Assembly (NCBI GenBank): GCA_029778535.1
Contig: JAKOQB010000005.1
Span: forward strand, 1-64,000
Length of the DNA: 64,000 bases
From: Pseudomonadota bacterium
GTDB taxonomy: Bacteria > Pseudomonadota > Gammaproteobacteria > Burkholderiales > Burkholderiaceae_F
Direction: 5' to 3'
The notes beneath the pieces were generated by a model. The model saw nothing but the letters and a program-made list of their open reading frames with translations, was not told the DNA's origin and did not search any database. Position 1 is the stretch's first letter; the number at the start of each line of letters is the position of its first letter. Made by a program: the position numbers and the translations under genes. This document shows, one piece after another, positions 52,740 to 63,431 of this stretch.

Positions 52740-53447
52740 TCAGTCGAACCGATACCCGACGCCGATCACCGAATGCGTGGTGCGCAGGTCGACCTCGAAT
52801 CGGCCTGCGCCCGCGACATCGTGCCGCGCGCGGCCTGAGCTGAACTTCACTTCGCCGAAGACAAGCCAGCGCTCGGTCACGCGAAAGGTCACGCCACCGA
52901 GCACCTGCCAGCCCCAGCCCGATGCCTGGTATTTCTCGAGCGACATGCCGTTGATCGTCGACTCGGGATGGTTCACGAACCAGATCGGCCCGCCGCCGCC
53001 GTACAGCTCCCAGCGCCCGGACGCCGGCCAGCGATATTCGATCATCGGGCCGATGGTGTTGACTCCGTGCGACATGCTGAGCTGCCGCACCCAGGTCGCC
53101 AGCGGCGCCGTCGCGTCCATAGGCACGCCGTTCCACGTTCCGCGCGCAGTCACCGTTCGATCGAGCTTCGCGTACGCCTTGTAGTGGACGAAGTCGACGC
53201 CGGCGCCCCACGACGGCATCGACTCGAACCGGTGCGTCGCGCGCAGGCCGTAGTAGACGGGGTTCTCGAACGAGCGCGAATCGAAGCCGACCGGATCGAA
53301 GCGGGCGTTCGAGTCCGTCGCGCCCTGCCGGATGGTCAGCGCGCTGTCGCGCGTCGATGCAGAGCCGATGTAGACGCGGACGTCGGTGTCTGCCGCGGCC
53401 GCGCCGCAGAATGCGGCAAGCGCAAGCCATACGAGCCTTCGGCGCAT
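52740..53447 (-). CDS. outer-membrane beta-barrel protein (OmpA-like/OmpW-size)
   Basis: 235 residues. Signal peptide MRRRLVWLALAAFCGAAAA with cleavage before DTDVR. The mature protein has alternating aromatic/polar strands (VYYGLRATHRFE, WGAGVDFVHYKAY, GRWELYGGGGPIWFV, WQVLGGVTFRVTERWLVFGE) and ends in TTHSVIGVGYRFD; the aromatic final residues are typical for BamA-assembled barrels (here the last residue is Asp after Phe). Eight or so strands are likely. Function unknown. It is convergent with dps and separated by a two-hairpin repeat. Confidence 0.78.
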   Translation of the reverse strand: MRRRLVWLALAAFCGAAAADTDVRVYIGSASTRDSALTIRQGATDSNARFDPVGFDSRSFENPVYYGLRATHRFESMPSWGAGVDFVHYKAYAKLDRTVTARGTWNGVPMDATAPLATWVRQLSMSHGVNTIGPMIEYRWPASGRWELYGGGGPIWFVNHPESTINGMSLEKYQASGWGWQVLGGVTFRVTERWLVFGEVKFSSGRARHDVAGAGRFEVDLRTTHSVIGVGYRFD

Positions 53448-53615
53448 TGCGGTTTTCCCACGCGTCTGGACACCACGCCCATGATGCTATGCGGCGCGCC
53501 GGGGCCCGGCCCGCTGCGCGCGGCCGGAAATTGACTCCGGTCACGATCGCGGCCTGCGGTCGATCTGCACACGGTACAGTGACCGATCGGGGCGCGGATC
53601 GACTCGGAGGCGACG

Positions 53616-54020
53616 ATGGCACAGACGGTGTTCGAACGGATCATCAAGGGCGAGCTGCCGTGCGCGAAGGTGTATGAAGACGACCGCGTGTTCGCGTTCA
53701 TGGACGCGGGGCAGGTCAATCCGGGCCATGTGATCGTCGCCAGCCGGCAGCCGTACGAAACGCTGCTCGACGCCGACGAGGCGACCGCGGCGGCGCTGAT
53801 GGTCGCAGCGCACCGGATCGCCAGGGCGGTCGAGCGCGCGTTCGCGCCCGCGGGCATCACGATCCTGCAGGCGAACAAGCCGGCCGGCTGGCAGACCGTG
53901 CCGCACTTGCATTTGCACGTATTGCCGCGCCACGCCGACGACGGTGTGGGACTCACCTGGCCGCGCAAGAATCCGCCGCTCGACGAGCTGCGCGCGCTCG
54001 CGGCGCGCATCGTCGTCTGA
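53616..54020 (+). CDS. HIT family nucleotide-binding hydrolase
   Basis: 134 residues, HINT-type. It hydrolyses nucleoside phosphoramidates or similar AMP conjugates. Visible are FERIIKGELPCAKVYEDDRV, FAFMDAGQVNPGHVIV and the catalytic HIT triad VPHLHLHVLPRH near residue 105. No signal peptide. Its TGA directly abuts the stop of the convergent nitronate monooxygenase-like gene, so transcription from both sides meets here. Confidence 0.93.
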   Translation: MAQTVFERIIKGELPCAKVYEDDRVFAFMDAGQVNPGHVIVASRQPYETLLDADEATAAALMVAAHRIARAVERAFAPAGITILQANKPAGWQTVPHLHLHVLPRHADDGVGLTWPRKNPPLDELRALAARIVV

Positions 54021-55052
54021 CTAGAGCGCGGCCAGCTCGCGCGTCAGCTGCGCGGCCGGAATCTCCCGGCAGCCGCTCGCGTTCTGACCGGACCACAGCG
54101 GCGAGAAATCGCCGCGCCCGCGCGCCTCGGCGGCCGCGCGCAGCGGCGCGATCGCCGCGGCGGCGAGCGGAAACGCCGGCGCCGCCGCGCTGATCGGACC
54201 GAGCTCGCGCACGATGCGGTTGACGATGCCGCGCGCCGGCCGGCCGGTGAACACGTTGGTGAGCGCGGTGTGGCGCGCGGCGTCGCTCTTCAGCGCGGCG
54301 CGATGCACCGCGCTCGTCGTCGCCTCGGGGCACAGCAGATACGCGGTGCCGACCTGCGCGGCGACCGCACCGAGCGCGATCGCGGCCGCGACCCCGCGCG
54401 CATCGGCGATGCCGCCGGCGGCGATCACCGGCACGCGCACCTGCCGGACGATCTGCGGCACCAGCGCCAGCGTGCCGACCTGCGTGGTCAGGTCGTCGGT
54501 CAGGAACAGGCCACGGTGGCCGCCCGCCTCGATGCCTTGCGCGATGATCGCGTCGACGCCGTGCGCTTCGAGCCAGCGCGCCTCGTCTACGGTCGTCGCC
54601 GACGAGATGACCTTCGCGCCCCACGACTTCACGCGCGCGATCAGTTCGGGCGCCGGCAGGCCGAAATGGAAGCTGACCGCGGCCGGCCTGAACTCGGCGA
54701 GCGCGTCGGCGTAATCCGCGTTGAACGGCGCGCGCCCCGGGCCGGCGGGAATCGCAGCGGCGTCGACGCCGTACTCGCGATAGTAGGGCGCCAGCGCCGC
54801 GCGCCACGCCGCTTCGCGCTCGGCGCTCGCTGTCGGCGCCGCATGGCAGAAGAAATTCACGTTAAACGGCTTGGACGTCTGTGCGCGGAGCGCGGCGAGT
54901 TCGGCGCGCATCGCTTCGACGCCGAGCATTGCACACGGCAGCGAGCCGAGTCCGCCGGCGTTGGACACCGCGATCGCGAGCGCGCTCGCCTGTACGCCCG
55001 CCATCGGCGCCTGGACGATCGGCAGTTCGATGCCGAGGAGTGCGTGCAGCAC
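54021..55052 (-). CDS. nitronate monooxygenase-like FMN enzyme (NPD family)
   Basis: 343 residues with a TIM-barrel FMN fold: IELPIVQAPMAGVQASALA at the N-terminus, SNAGGLGSLPCAM, FNVNFFCHAAP, AIIAQGIEAGGHRG (the conserved catalytic-His region with GxEAGGHxG), VPVIAAGGIADARGVAAAIALGA and VGTAYLLCPEA. It oxidises nitronates or, in some members, other substrates; class I-like features (the QG-EAGGH motif) support nitronate monooxygenase, but the physiological substrate is open. It ends against the HIT gene with no spacer and starts 98 bases from nsrR on the same strand. Confidence 0.9.
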   Translation of the reverse strand: MLHALLGIELPIVQAPMAGVQASALAIAVSNAGGLGSLPCAMLGVEAMRAELAALRAQTSKPFNVNFFCHAAPTASAEREAAWRAALAPYYREYGVDAAAIPAGPGRAPFNADYADALAEFRPAAVSFHFGLPAPELIARVKSWGAKVISSATTVDEARWLEAHGVDAIIAQGIEAGGHRGLFLTDDLTTQVGTLALVPQIVRQVRVPVIAAGGIADARGVAAAIALGAVAAQVGTAYLLCPEATTSAVHRAALKSDAARHTALTNVFTGRPARGIVNRIVRELGPISAAAPAFPLAAAAIAPLRAAAEARGRGDFSPLWSGQNASGCREIPAAQLTRELAAL

Positions 55053-55150
55053 GGCGGTTCTCCGGAGGCTTGAAGTCGCGCCGGATTGTCGGGTCGGTCG
55101 CGCGGACTTGCCAAGCGGGGCTGCGTGTCGAGGCGATTGCCCTGCGGAAA

Positions 55151-55588
55151 CTACCTACCCGCGGGCATCATGATGCGCACCAGCGCTTTGCGGTTGGCCA
55201 CGATGTCGGCCAGCGTGTAGCCGTCGAGCACCTTGTAGAAGGCGGCCGAGGCCTCGGCCAGTACGTTCTTCAGTCGGCACACCGGCGTGATCGTGCAGCG
55301 GTTGTGCTCGCGGTCGAAGCATTCGACCACGACGTTCGATTCGGACGAACGCAGCACGTCGCCGACGTTGATCTTCTCCGGCCCGCGCGCCAGTTCCAGG
55401 CCGCCGCCCTTGCCGCGGATGTTGTTGAGCCAACCGCCCTTGCCGAGGAAGTGCACCACCTTCATCAGGTGATTCTCCGACACGTCGAACGCGCGCGCGA
55501 TCTCGGCGATCGTCGCCCGCCGGTCGGGCTCCGCCGCGAGGTAGATGAGCACGCGCAGCGCGTAGTCGCTGAAGGCGGTCAGCCGCAT
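55151..55588 (-). CDS. nsrR: Rrf2-family nitric-oxide-sensing repressor NsrR
   Basis: 145 residues. The winged helix begins MRLTAFSDYALRVLIYLAAE and contains IAEIARAFDVSENHLMKVVH, the NsrR/Rrf2 recognition region. Three cysteines that can hold an iron-sulfur cluster are at C90, C98 and C104 (VECFDREHNRCTITPVC). NO damages the cluster and releases repression. It is the last gene of norB-DUF2249-nsrR, two bases after the DUF2249 gene, so the repressor is likely made under its own control. Confidence 0.94.
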   Translation of the reverse strand: MRLTAFSDYALRVLIYLAAEPDRRATIAEIARAFDVSENHLMKVVHFLGKGGWLNNIRGKGGGLELARGPEKINVGDVLRSSESNVVVECFDREHNRCTITPVCRLKNVLAEASAAFYKVLDGYTLADIVANRKALVRIMMPAGR

Positions 55589-55590
55589 CG

Positions 55591-55842
55591 CTACTTGACG
55601 ACCTCGAAGTCGATCACGATCTCGTTCGGCTCGCGCTTCACGTAGCGGATCTCCAGCGAATCGCCGAATGCCTGCTGCAGTTGCGCCAGCAGCGGCAGCG
55701 GATCGTGATCGTTGACGAAGCGCATCGTCTCGCCCGGGTGCAGGCTCTGCAGCGCGCCGAAGATCGCCGCGTGGCGGAAGCGTTTGGCCACGCCGCGCGC
55801 GTCGAACCCGTGGATGTTGTTCAACAGTTTCAGTTCGGTCAT
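55591..55842 (-). CDS. DUF2249 family small protein
   Basis: 83 residues from ATG 55842, preceded by AAGGA. MTELKLLNNIHGFDARGVAK, HPGETMRFVNDHDPLPLL and a C-terminal IRYVKREPNEIVIDF match DUF2249 proteins, a small fold often found beside nitric oxide, haem and iron-sulfur repair genes. Its role may be as a haem/metal-handling or NO-response helper; that is inferred from neighbourhood. It sits between norB and nsrR with a family-B repeat in the gap to norB. Confidence 0.88.
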   Translation of the reverse strand: MTELKLLNNIHGFDARGVAKRFRHAAIFGALQSLHPGETMRFVNDHDPLPLLAQLQQAFGDSLEIRYVKREPNEIVIDFEVVK

Positions 55843-55860
55843 GTCGTCCTTCTTTCGGTC

Positions 55861-55930
55861 GTCGCCCCGGCGCAGGCCGGGGCCCAATTTTCGGTGCTGC
55901 GACTTGGGCCGCGGCCTGCGCCGGGGCGAC
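55861..55930. repeat. two-hairpin intergenic repeat, family B copy 2
   Basis: GTCGCCCCGGCGCAGGCCGG at the left, GCCTGCGCCGGGGCGAC at the right, with GCCCAATTT and CTTGGGCC in the middle. Same plan as 52655-52724. Located between norB and the DUF2249 gene. Confidence 0.8.
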
Positions 55931-55941
55931 GCGTCACCGCG

Positions 55942-58206
55942 TCACTCTGCGCCTTGCGCGACCAGCACCGGCCGCGCCGGCCGCGCCAGCAGCCTGTACG
56001 CGTATGCGGCAAGGAACACGCCGCCCGCCGCGAACACCACGTCGCCGGGCACGCGCAACCATACCAGCGTCTCCATCACCTTCGAGTGGATGATCTCGGC
56101 CGAGCGCGCGTACCACAGCCCGTCGGAGATCGCCGCCGCGGCCTGGTAGATGCCGGCCGGCACCAGCGACATGAACACCATCATCGCCAGACCGATATTG
56201 AGGCTCCAGAACGCGAGCGCCAGCAGCCGCTCCGAGTGCTCGCTGCGCACATACAGTCCGCGCAGGCAGAACAGCAGCAGGCCGATGCCGAGCAAGCCGT
56301 ACACGCCGAACAGTGCCGCGTGGCCGTGCGCGGGCGTCAGGTTCAAACCCTGCACGTAGTAGAGCGACGCGGGCGGATTGATCGAGAAGCCGAGCAGGCC
56401 GGCGCCGACGGTGTTCCAGAAGCCGACCGCGACGAAGAACAGGATCGGCCAGCGATAGGTCGCGACCCACGGCGCTGCTTTCGTGCGCTTGTAGTTCTGC
56501 CATCCCTCGAAGCCGAGCAGCGCCAGCGGCACCACCTCGAGCGCGGAGAACACCGCACCGACGGCGATCACCGAGGTCGGCGTGCCGGTCCAGTACAGGT
56601 GGTGCAGCGTACCCAGGATGCCGCCGAACAGGAACACGATCGTCTCGGCGACGATCGCGCGGTTGGCGCTGGTCGCGCGAACGAGCCCGAGGCGAGTGAA
56701 GATCAACGCGATCACCGCGGTGGCGAACACCTCGAAGAAGCCTTCGACCCACAGGTGCACCAGCCACCAGCGCCAGTATTCGACCATCGCGTAGTGCGTC
56801 TTCTGGCCCCAGGCGAGCGACGCGGCGTAGAAGATCCCGATGCACGCGGCCGACAGGAACACCATCGCGATCAGCCCGCGCGTCTCCGACGGCTTCTTCA
56901 GCGCCGGCCACAGCGCGCGGCCCATCAGCAGCAGCCAGAACAGCAGGCCGACGAAGAGCAGGATCTGCCACACGCGGCCCATGCTGGTGAATTCGAGTCC
57001 CTGGTTGCCGATCCAGAACGAGAAGTCCACCCCCGCCCGCTGCAGCGAGCCGAGCCAGCCGAACGCGGTCGAGCCGACCACGATCGCCAGCAGCGCCCAG
57101 AACAGCGCGTCGACGCCGAGCTTCTGCAGCTTCGGCTCGTGCCCGGACAGCAGCGGCGCGATGTAAAGCCCCGTCGCCAGCCAGCCAGTGGCGATCCAGA
57201 ACACGCCGAACTGCGTGTGGATCGTGCGGCTCACCGTGTACGGCAGGATCTGCGCCAGCGGAATGCCGAAGAACGCCTGGCCCTCGACGGCATAGTGCGC
57301 GGTGATCGCGCCCATGCCGATCTGCGCGAGGATCAGGCCGATCACGACGAAGAAGTACTTGCGCGTGGCCTTCATCGATGCGGTGGCCTTGGCACTGAGG
57401 AGCGGGTCGGCCTTCGGCGGCGCCGGGTCCTCATGGTCGCGCTGCGCGGAGTGGAACCAGATCATCGCCGCGATGCCGGCGATCAGAAGGATGATGCTGA
57501 CCATCGACCAGATCGCGCTCGATGCGGTCAACGTGTTGCCGACCAGCGGTTCGTGCGGCCAGTTGCTGGTGTACGAGAGACCCGGCTGGCCTGGTCGATC
57601 GGTCGCCGCCGACCATGCGGACCAGAAGAAGAAGCCGGAGAGGGCGGCGCGGTCGGAAGCGACCGGCAGCGCGTCCTCGGGCATCGCGTACTGATCGCGC
57701 AGCTTGGCGAGCGACGGCGCGGCGCCGAACAGCGCGTCGTAGTGTTTCTGCACTTCGGCGATCGCGGCCGCGCGCTCGGCCGACACCGTCACCGTGTCGG
57801 TGGCGGCGTCGTACGTGTTACCCCGCATTTCCTCCTTGACGCGCGCATCGACCGCGGCCTGCGACGCGGTGTCGAGCGACGCGAACGGCGCTCTGTAGAG
57901 CTTCGCCGCGACCTGCTCGCGCAGCGCGCGCGCCTCGCGGTGCAGCCAGTCGGCCGACCAGTCGGGCGCGACGTAACTGCCGTGACCCCAGACGGTGCCG
58001 AGCTGCTGGCCGCCGGCGGCGCGCCACGCCTGCTGGCCGTATTCGATCTGCGCGCCGGTGAAGAGGACCTTGCCGTCGGTCGTCTTCACCGCACTCGGGA
58101 TCGGCGGCTTGGCCAGGTAGATCTCGCGCCCGAGCCAGCCGAGCGCGGCGAAGGACAGCAGGCAGACGACCGCCAGCCATCGCCACAGTCTGCTTGTCGA
58201 TTGCAT
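55942..58206 (-). CDS. norB: quinol-dependent nitric oxide reductase (qNor)
   Basis: Reduces NO to N2O with electrons from quinol, in the inner membrane; serves NO detoxification or denitrification. 754 residues, as for qNor. The N-terminal extension with IEYGQQAWRAAGGQQLGTVW and GHGSYVAPDWSADWLHREA replaces the NorC cytochrome. The haem-copper-type core has about twelve more helices, including the metal-site histidines in VEYWRWWLVHLWVEGFFEVF, LGTLHHLYWTGTP and LTPAHGHAALFGVYG. ATG 58206 is preceded by GGAGG further up. It leads norB-DUF2249-nsrR behind a well-formed promoter with an NsrR-like dyad. Confidence 0.96.
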   Translation of the reverse strand: MQSTSRLWRWLAVVCLLSFAALGWLGREIYLAKPPIPSAVKTTDGKVLFTGAQIEYGQQAWRAAGGQQLGTVWGHGSYVAPDWSADWLHREARALREQVAAKLYRAPFASLDTASQAAVDARVKEEMRGNTYDAATDTVTVSAERAAAIAEVQKHYDALFGAAPSLAKLRDQYAMPEDALPVASDRAALSGFFFWSAWSAATDRPGQPGLSYTSNWPHEPLVGNTLTASSAIWSMVSIILLIAGIAAMIWFHSAQRDHEDPAPPKADPLLSAKATASMKATRKYFFVVIGLILAQIGMGAITAHYAVEGQAFFGIPLAQILPYTVSRTIHTQFGVFWIATGWLATGLYIAPLLSGHEPKLQKLGVDALFWALLAIVVGSTAFGWLGSLQRAGVDFSFWIGNQGLEFTSMGRVWQILLFVGLLFWLLLMGRALWPALKKPSETRGLIAMVFLSAACIGIFYAASLAWGQKTHYAMVEYWRWWLVHLWVEGFFEVFATAVIALIFTRLGLVRATSANRAIVAETIVFLFGGILGTLHHLYWTGTPTSVIAVGAVFSALEVVPLALLGFEGWQNYKRTKAAPWVATYRWPILFFVAVGFWNTVGAGLLGFSINPPASLYYVQGLNLTPAHGHAALFGVYGLLGIGLLLFCLRGLYVRSEHSERLLALAFWSLNIGLAMMVFMSLVPAGIYQAAAAISDGLWYARSAEIIHSKVMETLVWLRVPGDVVFAAGGVFLAAYAYRLLARPARPVLVAQGAE

Positions 58207-58242
58207 GGATGCCTCGTTTCAGGAGGGGAAGAGGAATTCGAT

Positions 58243-58278
58243 AGAGGCATTCTAAAAGCAGCTTTAAAGAAGATGCAA
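58243..58278 (-). promoter_or_regulatory. norB promoter with overlapping NsrR-like dyad
   Basis: On the gene strand: -35 TTGCAT (58278-58273), 18 bases, -10 TAGAAT (58254-58249). The dyad AGCTGCTTTT-A-GAATGCCTCT (58263-58243) is an imperfect version of the AGATGCATTT-type NsrR half-site pair and covers the -10, which fits repression. Start codon is at 58206. Confidence 0.6.
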
Positions 58279-58354
58279 ACGACATGAAGCTTTTGGACCG
58301 CATCGGTTGACCGGGATCAACACGTGCCGGGGGCCGCGCTGCTGCCGTGACTTG

Positions 58355-59014
58355 CTACGAGTAGCTTTCTTCCCACCGCCGCGGCGCGAAGCGGATCAGC
58401 GGCAGCGCCGGCTGCTCCGGCGCGGACAGCGCGCGCGACAGGTCGAGCGCGATGTCGCGCGATTCCGGCGACGGCAAGGGCGCGGGGAAATCGATCGACA
58501 GCAGATACGTCCGGCCGATCTCCGTCAACGTCAGGTCCGCCGTCACCGGCCGGTGCGCCCAGGTGCCGCCGCGCTCGACCCGGTTGCCGTGCGCGTCCCA
58601 GCGCCCGAATTCATATCCGGCACTGCCGCCGAAGCGTGCGCTGCCCACGTGCAGGGTCGCCAGCGTCGGTTCGAACACGAACCCGGCTACCTTTGGCCTC
58701 ACGTTGACGTAGACGCGCGTCCTGCCCGGCTCGATCGCGCCGGTCTGCACGCTGCGCGGATCGACCGACAGCGGCAGCACGTACAGGTAGACCTGCGTGT
58801 CGTAGGTGCGCACGTGGTTGTTGATCGTGACCCGCAGCGTCAGGCCGGGCACGTTCAATTCAGGCGCGCCGCGCGGTTGGTCGCTGGCACGGCTTTCGAC
58901 CGCGGGCGGCGCGTCGCCGAGGTAGGCGACGCTTTCCCAGCCGCCGCGATAACCGGCGCAGCCGATCATCATGGCGCCGGCGATCGCCGCAACAAGTATC
59001 CCGGTTCGCCGCAT
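58355..59014 (-). CDS. outer-membrane or periplasmic lipoprotein of unknown function
   Basis: 219 residues with a lipoprotein signal: MRRTGILVAAIAGAMMIGC, Cys about residue 19 followed by AGY. The mature part is beta-rich (LRVTINNHVRTYDTQVYLYV, RTRVYVNVRPKVAGFVFEP, TADLTLTEIGRTYLLSIDF) without a recognised domain. It starts 11 bases after the stop of the FGGY kinase gene on the same strand and so is at the end of the ugp operon. No function is proposed. Confidence 0.75.
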   Translation of the reverse strand: MRRTGILVAAIAGAMMIGCAGYRGGWESVAYLGDAPPAVESRASDQPRGAPELNVPGLTLRVTINNHVRTYDTQVYLYVLPLSVDPRSVQTGAIEPGRTRVYVNVRPKVAGFVFEPTLATLHVGSARFGGSAGYEFGRWDAHGNRVERGGTWAHRPVTADLTLTEIGRTYLLSIDFPAPLPSPESRDIALDLSRALSAPEQPALPLIRFAPRRWEESYS

Positions 59015-59025
59015 CGCTTCCTCCT

Positions 59026-60464
59026 CTAAACCCCGGTCGCCTCGGCCATCAGGTCGCGCCAGCGGCGGTAACGCTTACGCAGTCCGGCGTCGGCGACGGG
59101 CGCGATCACGTCCTCGTGCACGCCGGTGTTCCATTCGCCGGGTCGCCCGAGGGCGAGGTAGGCGATGCCGCGCGCGCTCGCCTCGGGGTCGTCGCGGCGA
59201 TGGACGGCGATGCCGTTCAGCGACGCGAGCCGGCGGCACAGCCCGTCGAGGCGCGACACGCCGCCGCTGACGCGGATGCGCGCGGCCGGCGCCACGTACC
59301 GCGCCATGTGATCGATGTTCGCCTGCAGCAGGAATGCGATGCTCTCCGCCAGCGCGACCGCCCTGTGCCACGGTTCGACTTCGTTCGCGCCGCCGCCGAC
59401 GAAACGCGATTCGAACTCTGCTTTCCAGAACGGCCCGCCCAGTCCCGCGATGCCATTGAGGAACAGCAGCGACGGCGCGGGGCGCTCGAGCCATTCGGGC
59501 AGGCGCGCGGGCAAATCGTCGATGCCGAGTTCGCGCGTCAGCCACTCGAGCGCGGTGCCGGCGCCGTTGACGTTGCCCTCGACCATGTACACGGTCGTCT
59601 CCCCGTCGGCGAGGATGATCCCTGTGAGCTGGCGCGGCACATGGCCGGGCGAATGCATCACCGCGCGCTGCACGAACGCGCTGGTGCCGACGTTGACGTA
59701 GGCGGAGTCTTCTTGCGGCCAGCCGAACGCGAACACCGCTGCCGACTGGTCACCGTTGACCGCGGCGAGCGGCACCTCGATCCCGCCCGCGGCGAGCGTG
59801 CCCCATCGCTCGCACGTCTGCGCGCTGCGCGGCAGGAAGCCGGCCGGCAATCCGAACAGCGCGAGCAGGTCGGCATCCCAGTCGCGCGCGTGCAGGTTCC
59901 ATAGCTGCGTGCGCGCGGCGCATTGCGGATCGGCAGCGAACGTTCGTTCCTTCGTAAGGCGGAAGACGAGGAAGCTCGCCATCGGCCCCCACGCGAGCGT
60001 GCCGTCGTCGCGCGCCTTTTGAACCGCCGGCAGATGGTCGAGCGCCCAGCGCAGCTTGCTCGCGCCGTAGTGCGGCGACAGATAAAGGCCCGTGCGGCGA
60101 TGCACGTCGTCGCCGTGCGTGCCGAGCGCATCGATCCACGCGTGCATGCGCCGGTCCTGCCAGCTGAAGATCGGCGACAGCGGCTTGCCGGTCGCGCGAT
60201 CCCAGCACACCGCGCTGGCGCGCTGGCTCGACAGCCCCGCCACGGTGATCGCGCGCGCGCGCGGGCCGAGAGCCGCGACGGCCTGCGCCACCGCGGTGTC
60301 GATCGACGCGACGATCTCGTCGCCGTCCTGCTCGGCCCAGTCCGGCCGCGGCCGGGCGAGCGCTACCTCGCACTCGCCGCGCGCGAGCACCTGCCCGCGC
60401 GCATCGAAGACCAGCGCGCGGCTCGCGTGCGTGCCCTGGTCAATCGCCAGGCACAACGGTGCGC

Positions 60465-60468
<4 letters not shown>
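59026..60468 (-). CDS. FGGY-family carbohydrate kinase, glycerol kinase-like
   Basis: 480 residues from a GTG at 60468 that overlaps the ugpC stop by four bases. Phosphate-binding [20 protein letters not shown] at the N-terminus, SNQR-type [40 protein letters not shown] and [11 protein letters not shown], and the C-terminal [19 protein letters not shown] adenosine motif. The layout is that of GlpK, but the first motif lacks its usual TSS, and the chain is 20 residues shorter, so a different polyol may be the substrate. With a glycerol-3-phosphate importer encoded upstream, a role in glycerol/glycerol-phosphate use is the simplest reading. Confidence 0.85.
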
Positions 60469-61546
<1,078 letters not shown>

Positions 61547-61547
<1 letters not shown>

Positions 61548-62395
61548 CACTTCTCCGTCTCGACGAGACCCTTGACGAACCACTTCTGCATCAGCAGCAC
61601 CACCAGCGCCGGCGGCAGCATGGCCAGCATCGCGGTGGCCATCACCAGGTTCCACTCGGTCGCGGCGTCGCCGCCGGCGATCATGCGGCGGATGCCGATC
61701 ACGACCGTGTACATCGATTCCTCGGTCGTGATCAGCAGCGGCCACAGGTACTGGTTCCAGCCATAGATGAACAGGATCACGAACAGTGCGGCCACGTTCG
61801 TGCGCGACAGCGGCACGACGATGTCCCAGAAGAAGCGCATCGGCCCGGCGCCGTCGATGCGCGCGGCCTCGGCCAGTTCGTCCGGGATCGTCATGAAGAA
61901 CTGGCGGAACAGAAAGGTCGCGGTGGCCGAGGCGACCAGCGGGATGATCAGTCCCGTGTAGCTGTTGAGCAAGTCGAGCCGCGCGATCACCGCGTAGGTC
62001 GGCACGATCCGCACCTCGACCGGCAGCATCAGCGTGACGAAGATCATCCAGAAGAAGAACATGCGACCGGGAAAGCGGAAGTACACGATCGCGAACGCCG
62101 ACAGCAGCGAAATTGCGATCTTGCCGGCGGGAACGGCGAGCGCGACGATCAGGCTCACCAGCATCATGTGCGCGACCGGCGCGGCCGCGGTGCGCTCCGA
62201 ACCCGAGGTCAGCACCGCGGTGTAGTTGCGGATCAGTTCCTTGCCCGGCACCAGCGACATCGGGACCTTGACGATCTGCTCGAACGTCTGCGTCGAAGCG
62301 ACGAAGGTCACGTAGACGGGCAGTGCGACCACGATCACGCCGAGCGCGAGGATCGCGTAGGCGAGCAGGTCCAGTGCCGGGCGCCGCTCGACCAT
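61547..62395 (-). CDS. ugpE: ABC importer permease UgpE
   Basis: 282 residues (UgpE 281). Six helices, [20 protein letters not shown] at the start, [20 protein letters not shown], which is typical of UgpE, and the EAA loop [20 protein letters not shown] near 195. The start at 62395 shares one base with the ugpA stop. Together with UgpA it forms the membrane channel for glycerol-3-phosphate or glycerophosphodiesters. Confidence 0.94.
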
Positions 62396-63276
62396 CAGTA
62401 CTGCACCTTGCGCTCGATGTAGCGGAACTGCACCACCGTGAGCGCGATCACGATCGCCATCAGGATCACCGACTGTGCGGCGGAACTGCCGAGGTCGAGC
62501 CCCTTGAAGCCGTCCTGGAACACCTTGTAGACGAGGTTGGTGGTCGACTGCCCCGGACCGCCCTGCGTGGCCGCGTCGATGATGCCGAACGTGTCGAAGA
62601 ACGCGAACACGATGTTGACGACCAGCAGGAAGAACGTGGTCGGCGACAGCAGCGGGAACACGATGGTCCGGAAGCGCCGCGCCGGCCCCGCCCCGTCGAT
62701 CGCGGCCGCCTCGATCAGCGACTTCGGGATCGACTGCAGCCCGGCGATGAAGAAGAGGAAGTTGTAGGAAATCTGCTTCCATACCGCGGCGATCACCACC
62801 AGCGCCATCGCCTGCCGGCTGTCGAGCAGGTGGTTCCAGGTGATGCCGATGCGGTCGAGCCACCACGGCAGGATGCCGATCGCCGGGCTGAACATGAACA
62901 CCCACAGCACGCCGGCGACCGCGGGCGCAACCGCGTACGGCCAGATCAGCAGCGTGCGGAACACGAGCGCGCCGCGCACGATGTGATCGGCCATCACTGC
63001 CAGCAACAGCGACAGCGTGAGCCCGATCGACGCGACCAGCACCGAGAAGACCGCGGTCACGCCGAACGACGCGCGGTAGCTCTCGTCGTGCAACAGGTGG
63101 CGGAAGTTCTCCAGACCTACGAACTGCACGCTGGTGCCGAACGGATCCTGCAGCAGCAGCGACTGATAGACGGTCTCCGCCGCCGGCCAGAAAAAGAACA
63201 CGACCGTGACCGCGAGCTGCGGCGCGAGCAGCGCGTACGGCAGCCAGCGCGAGCGGAAGACGACGCGCTTTTCCAA
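62395..63276 (-). CDS. ugpA: ABC importer permease UgpA
   Basis: 293 residues (UgpA 295). [20 protein letters not shown] at the start is close to UgpA; then [38 protein letters not shown] and the EAA loop [20 protein letters not shown] near 205. Six helices. It is followed by ugpE with a one-base overlap and preceded, after a family-A repeat, by ugpB. Confidence 0.95.
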   Translation of the reverse strand: MEKRVVFRSRWLPYALLAPQLAVTVVFFFWPAAETVYQSLLLQDPFGTSVQFVGLENFRHLLHDESYRASFGVTAVFSVLVASIGLTLSLLLAVMADHIVRGALVFRTLLIWPYAVAPAVAGVLWVFMFSPAIGILPWWLDRIGITWNHLLDSRQAMALVVIAAVWKQISYNFLFFIAGLQSIPKSLIEAAAIDGAGPARRFRTIVFPLLSPTTFFLLVVNIVFAFFDTFGIIDAATQGGPGQSTTNLVYKVFQDGFKGLDLGSSAAQSVILMAIVIALTVVQFRYIERKVQY

Positions 63277-63316
63277 GGCAGATCAGCGCAGAATCTCGGT
63301 TCCGATTTCCGATCGT

Positions 63317-63386
63317 GTCGTCCCCGCGGAAGCGGGGACCCAGTGAGCGCGGCCAAGAACTGGATTCCCGCCTGCGCGGGAATGAC
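63317..63386. repeat. two-hairpin intergenic repeat, family A copy 2
   Basis: GTCGTCCCCGCGGAAGCGGG, CCCAGTG, then CTGGATTCCCGCCTGCGCGG and GAATGAC. It matches the element at 9696-9769 and lies between ugpB and ugpA, just as copy 1 lies between two transporter genes. Confidence 0.8.
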
Positions 63387-63431
63387 ACGTGCGGTTGCGA
63401 CGGCCGCGCGGTGCGCGAATCATGCTGTCGC

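Noticed and set aside
55681-58287. An 868-codon plus-strand frame opposite norB, DUF2249 and nsrR
   Set aside because: Low-complexity Arg/Gln/His-rich translation, no start signals, and fully antisense to clearly recognised genes.
58269-58290. Second NsrR-like sequence (AGATGCAAAC) upstream of norB
   Set aside because: Its inverted partner is poor; it more likely forms the -35 region.
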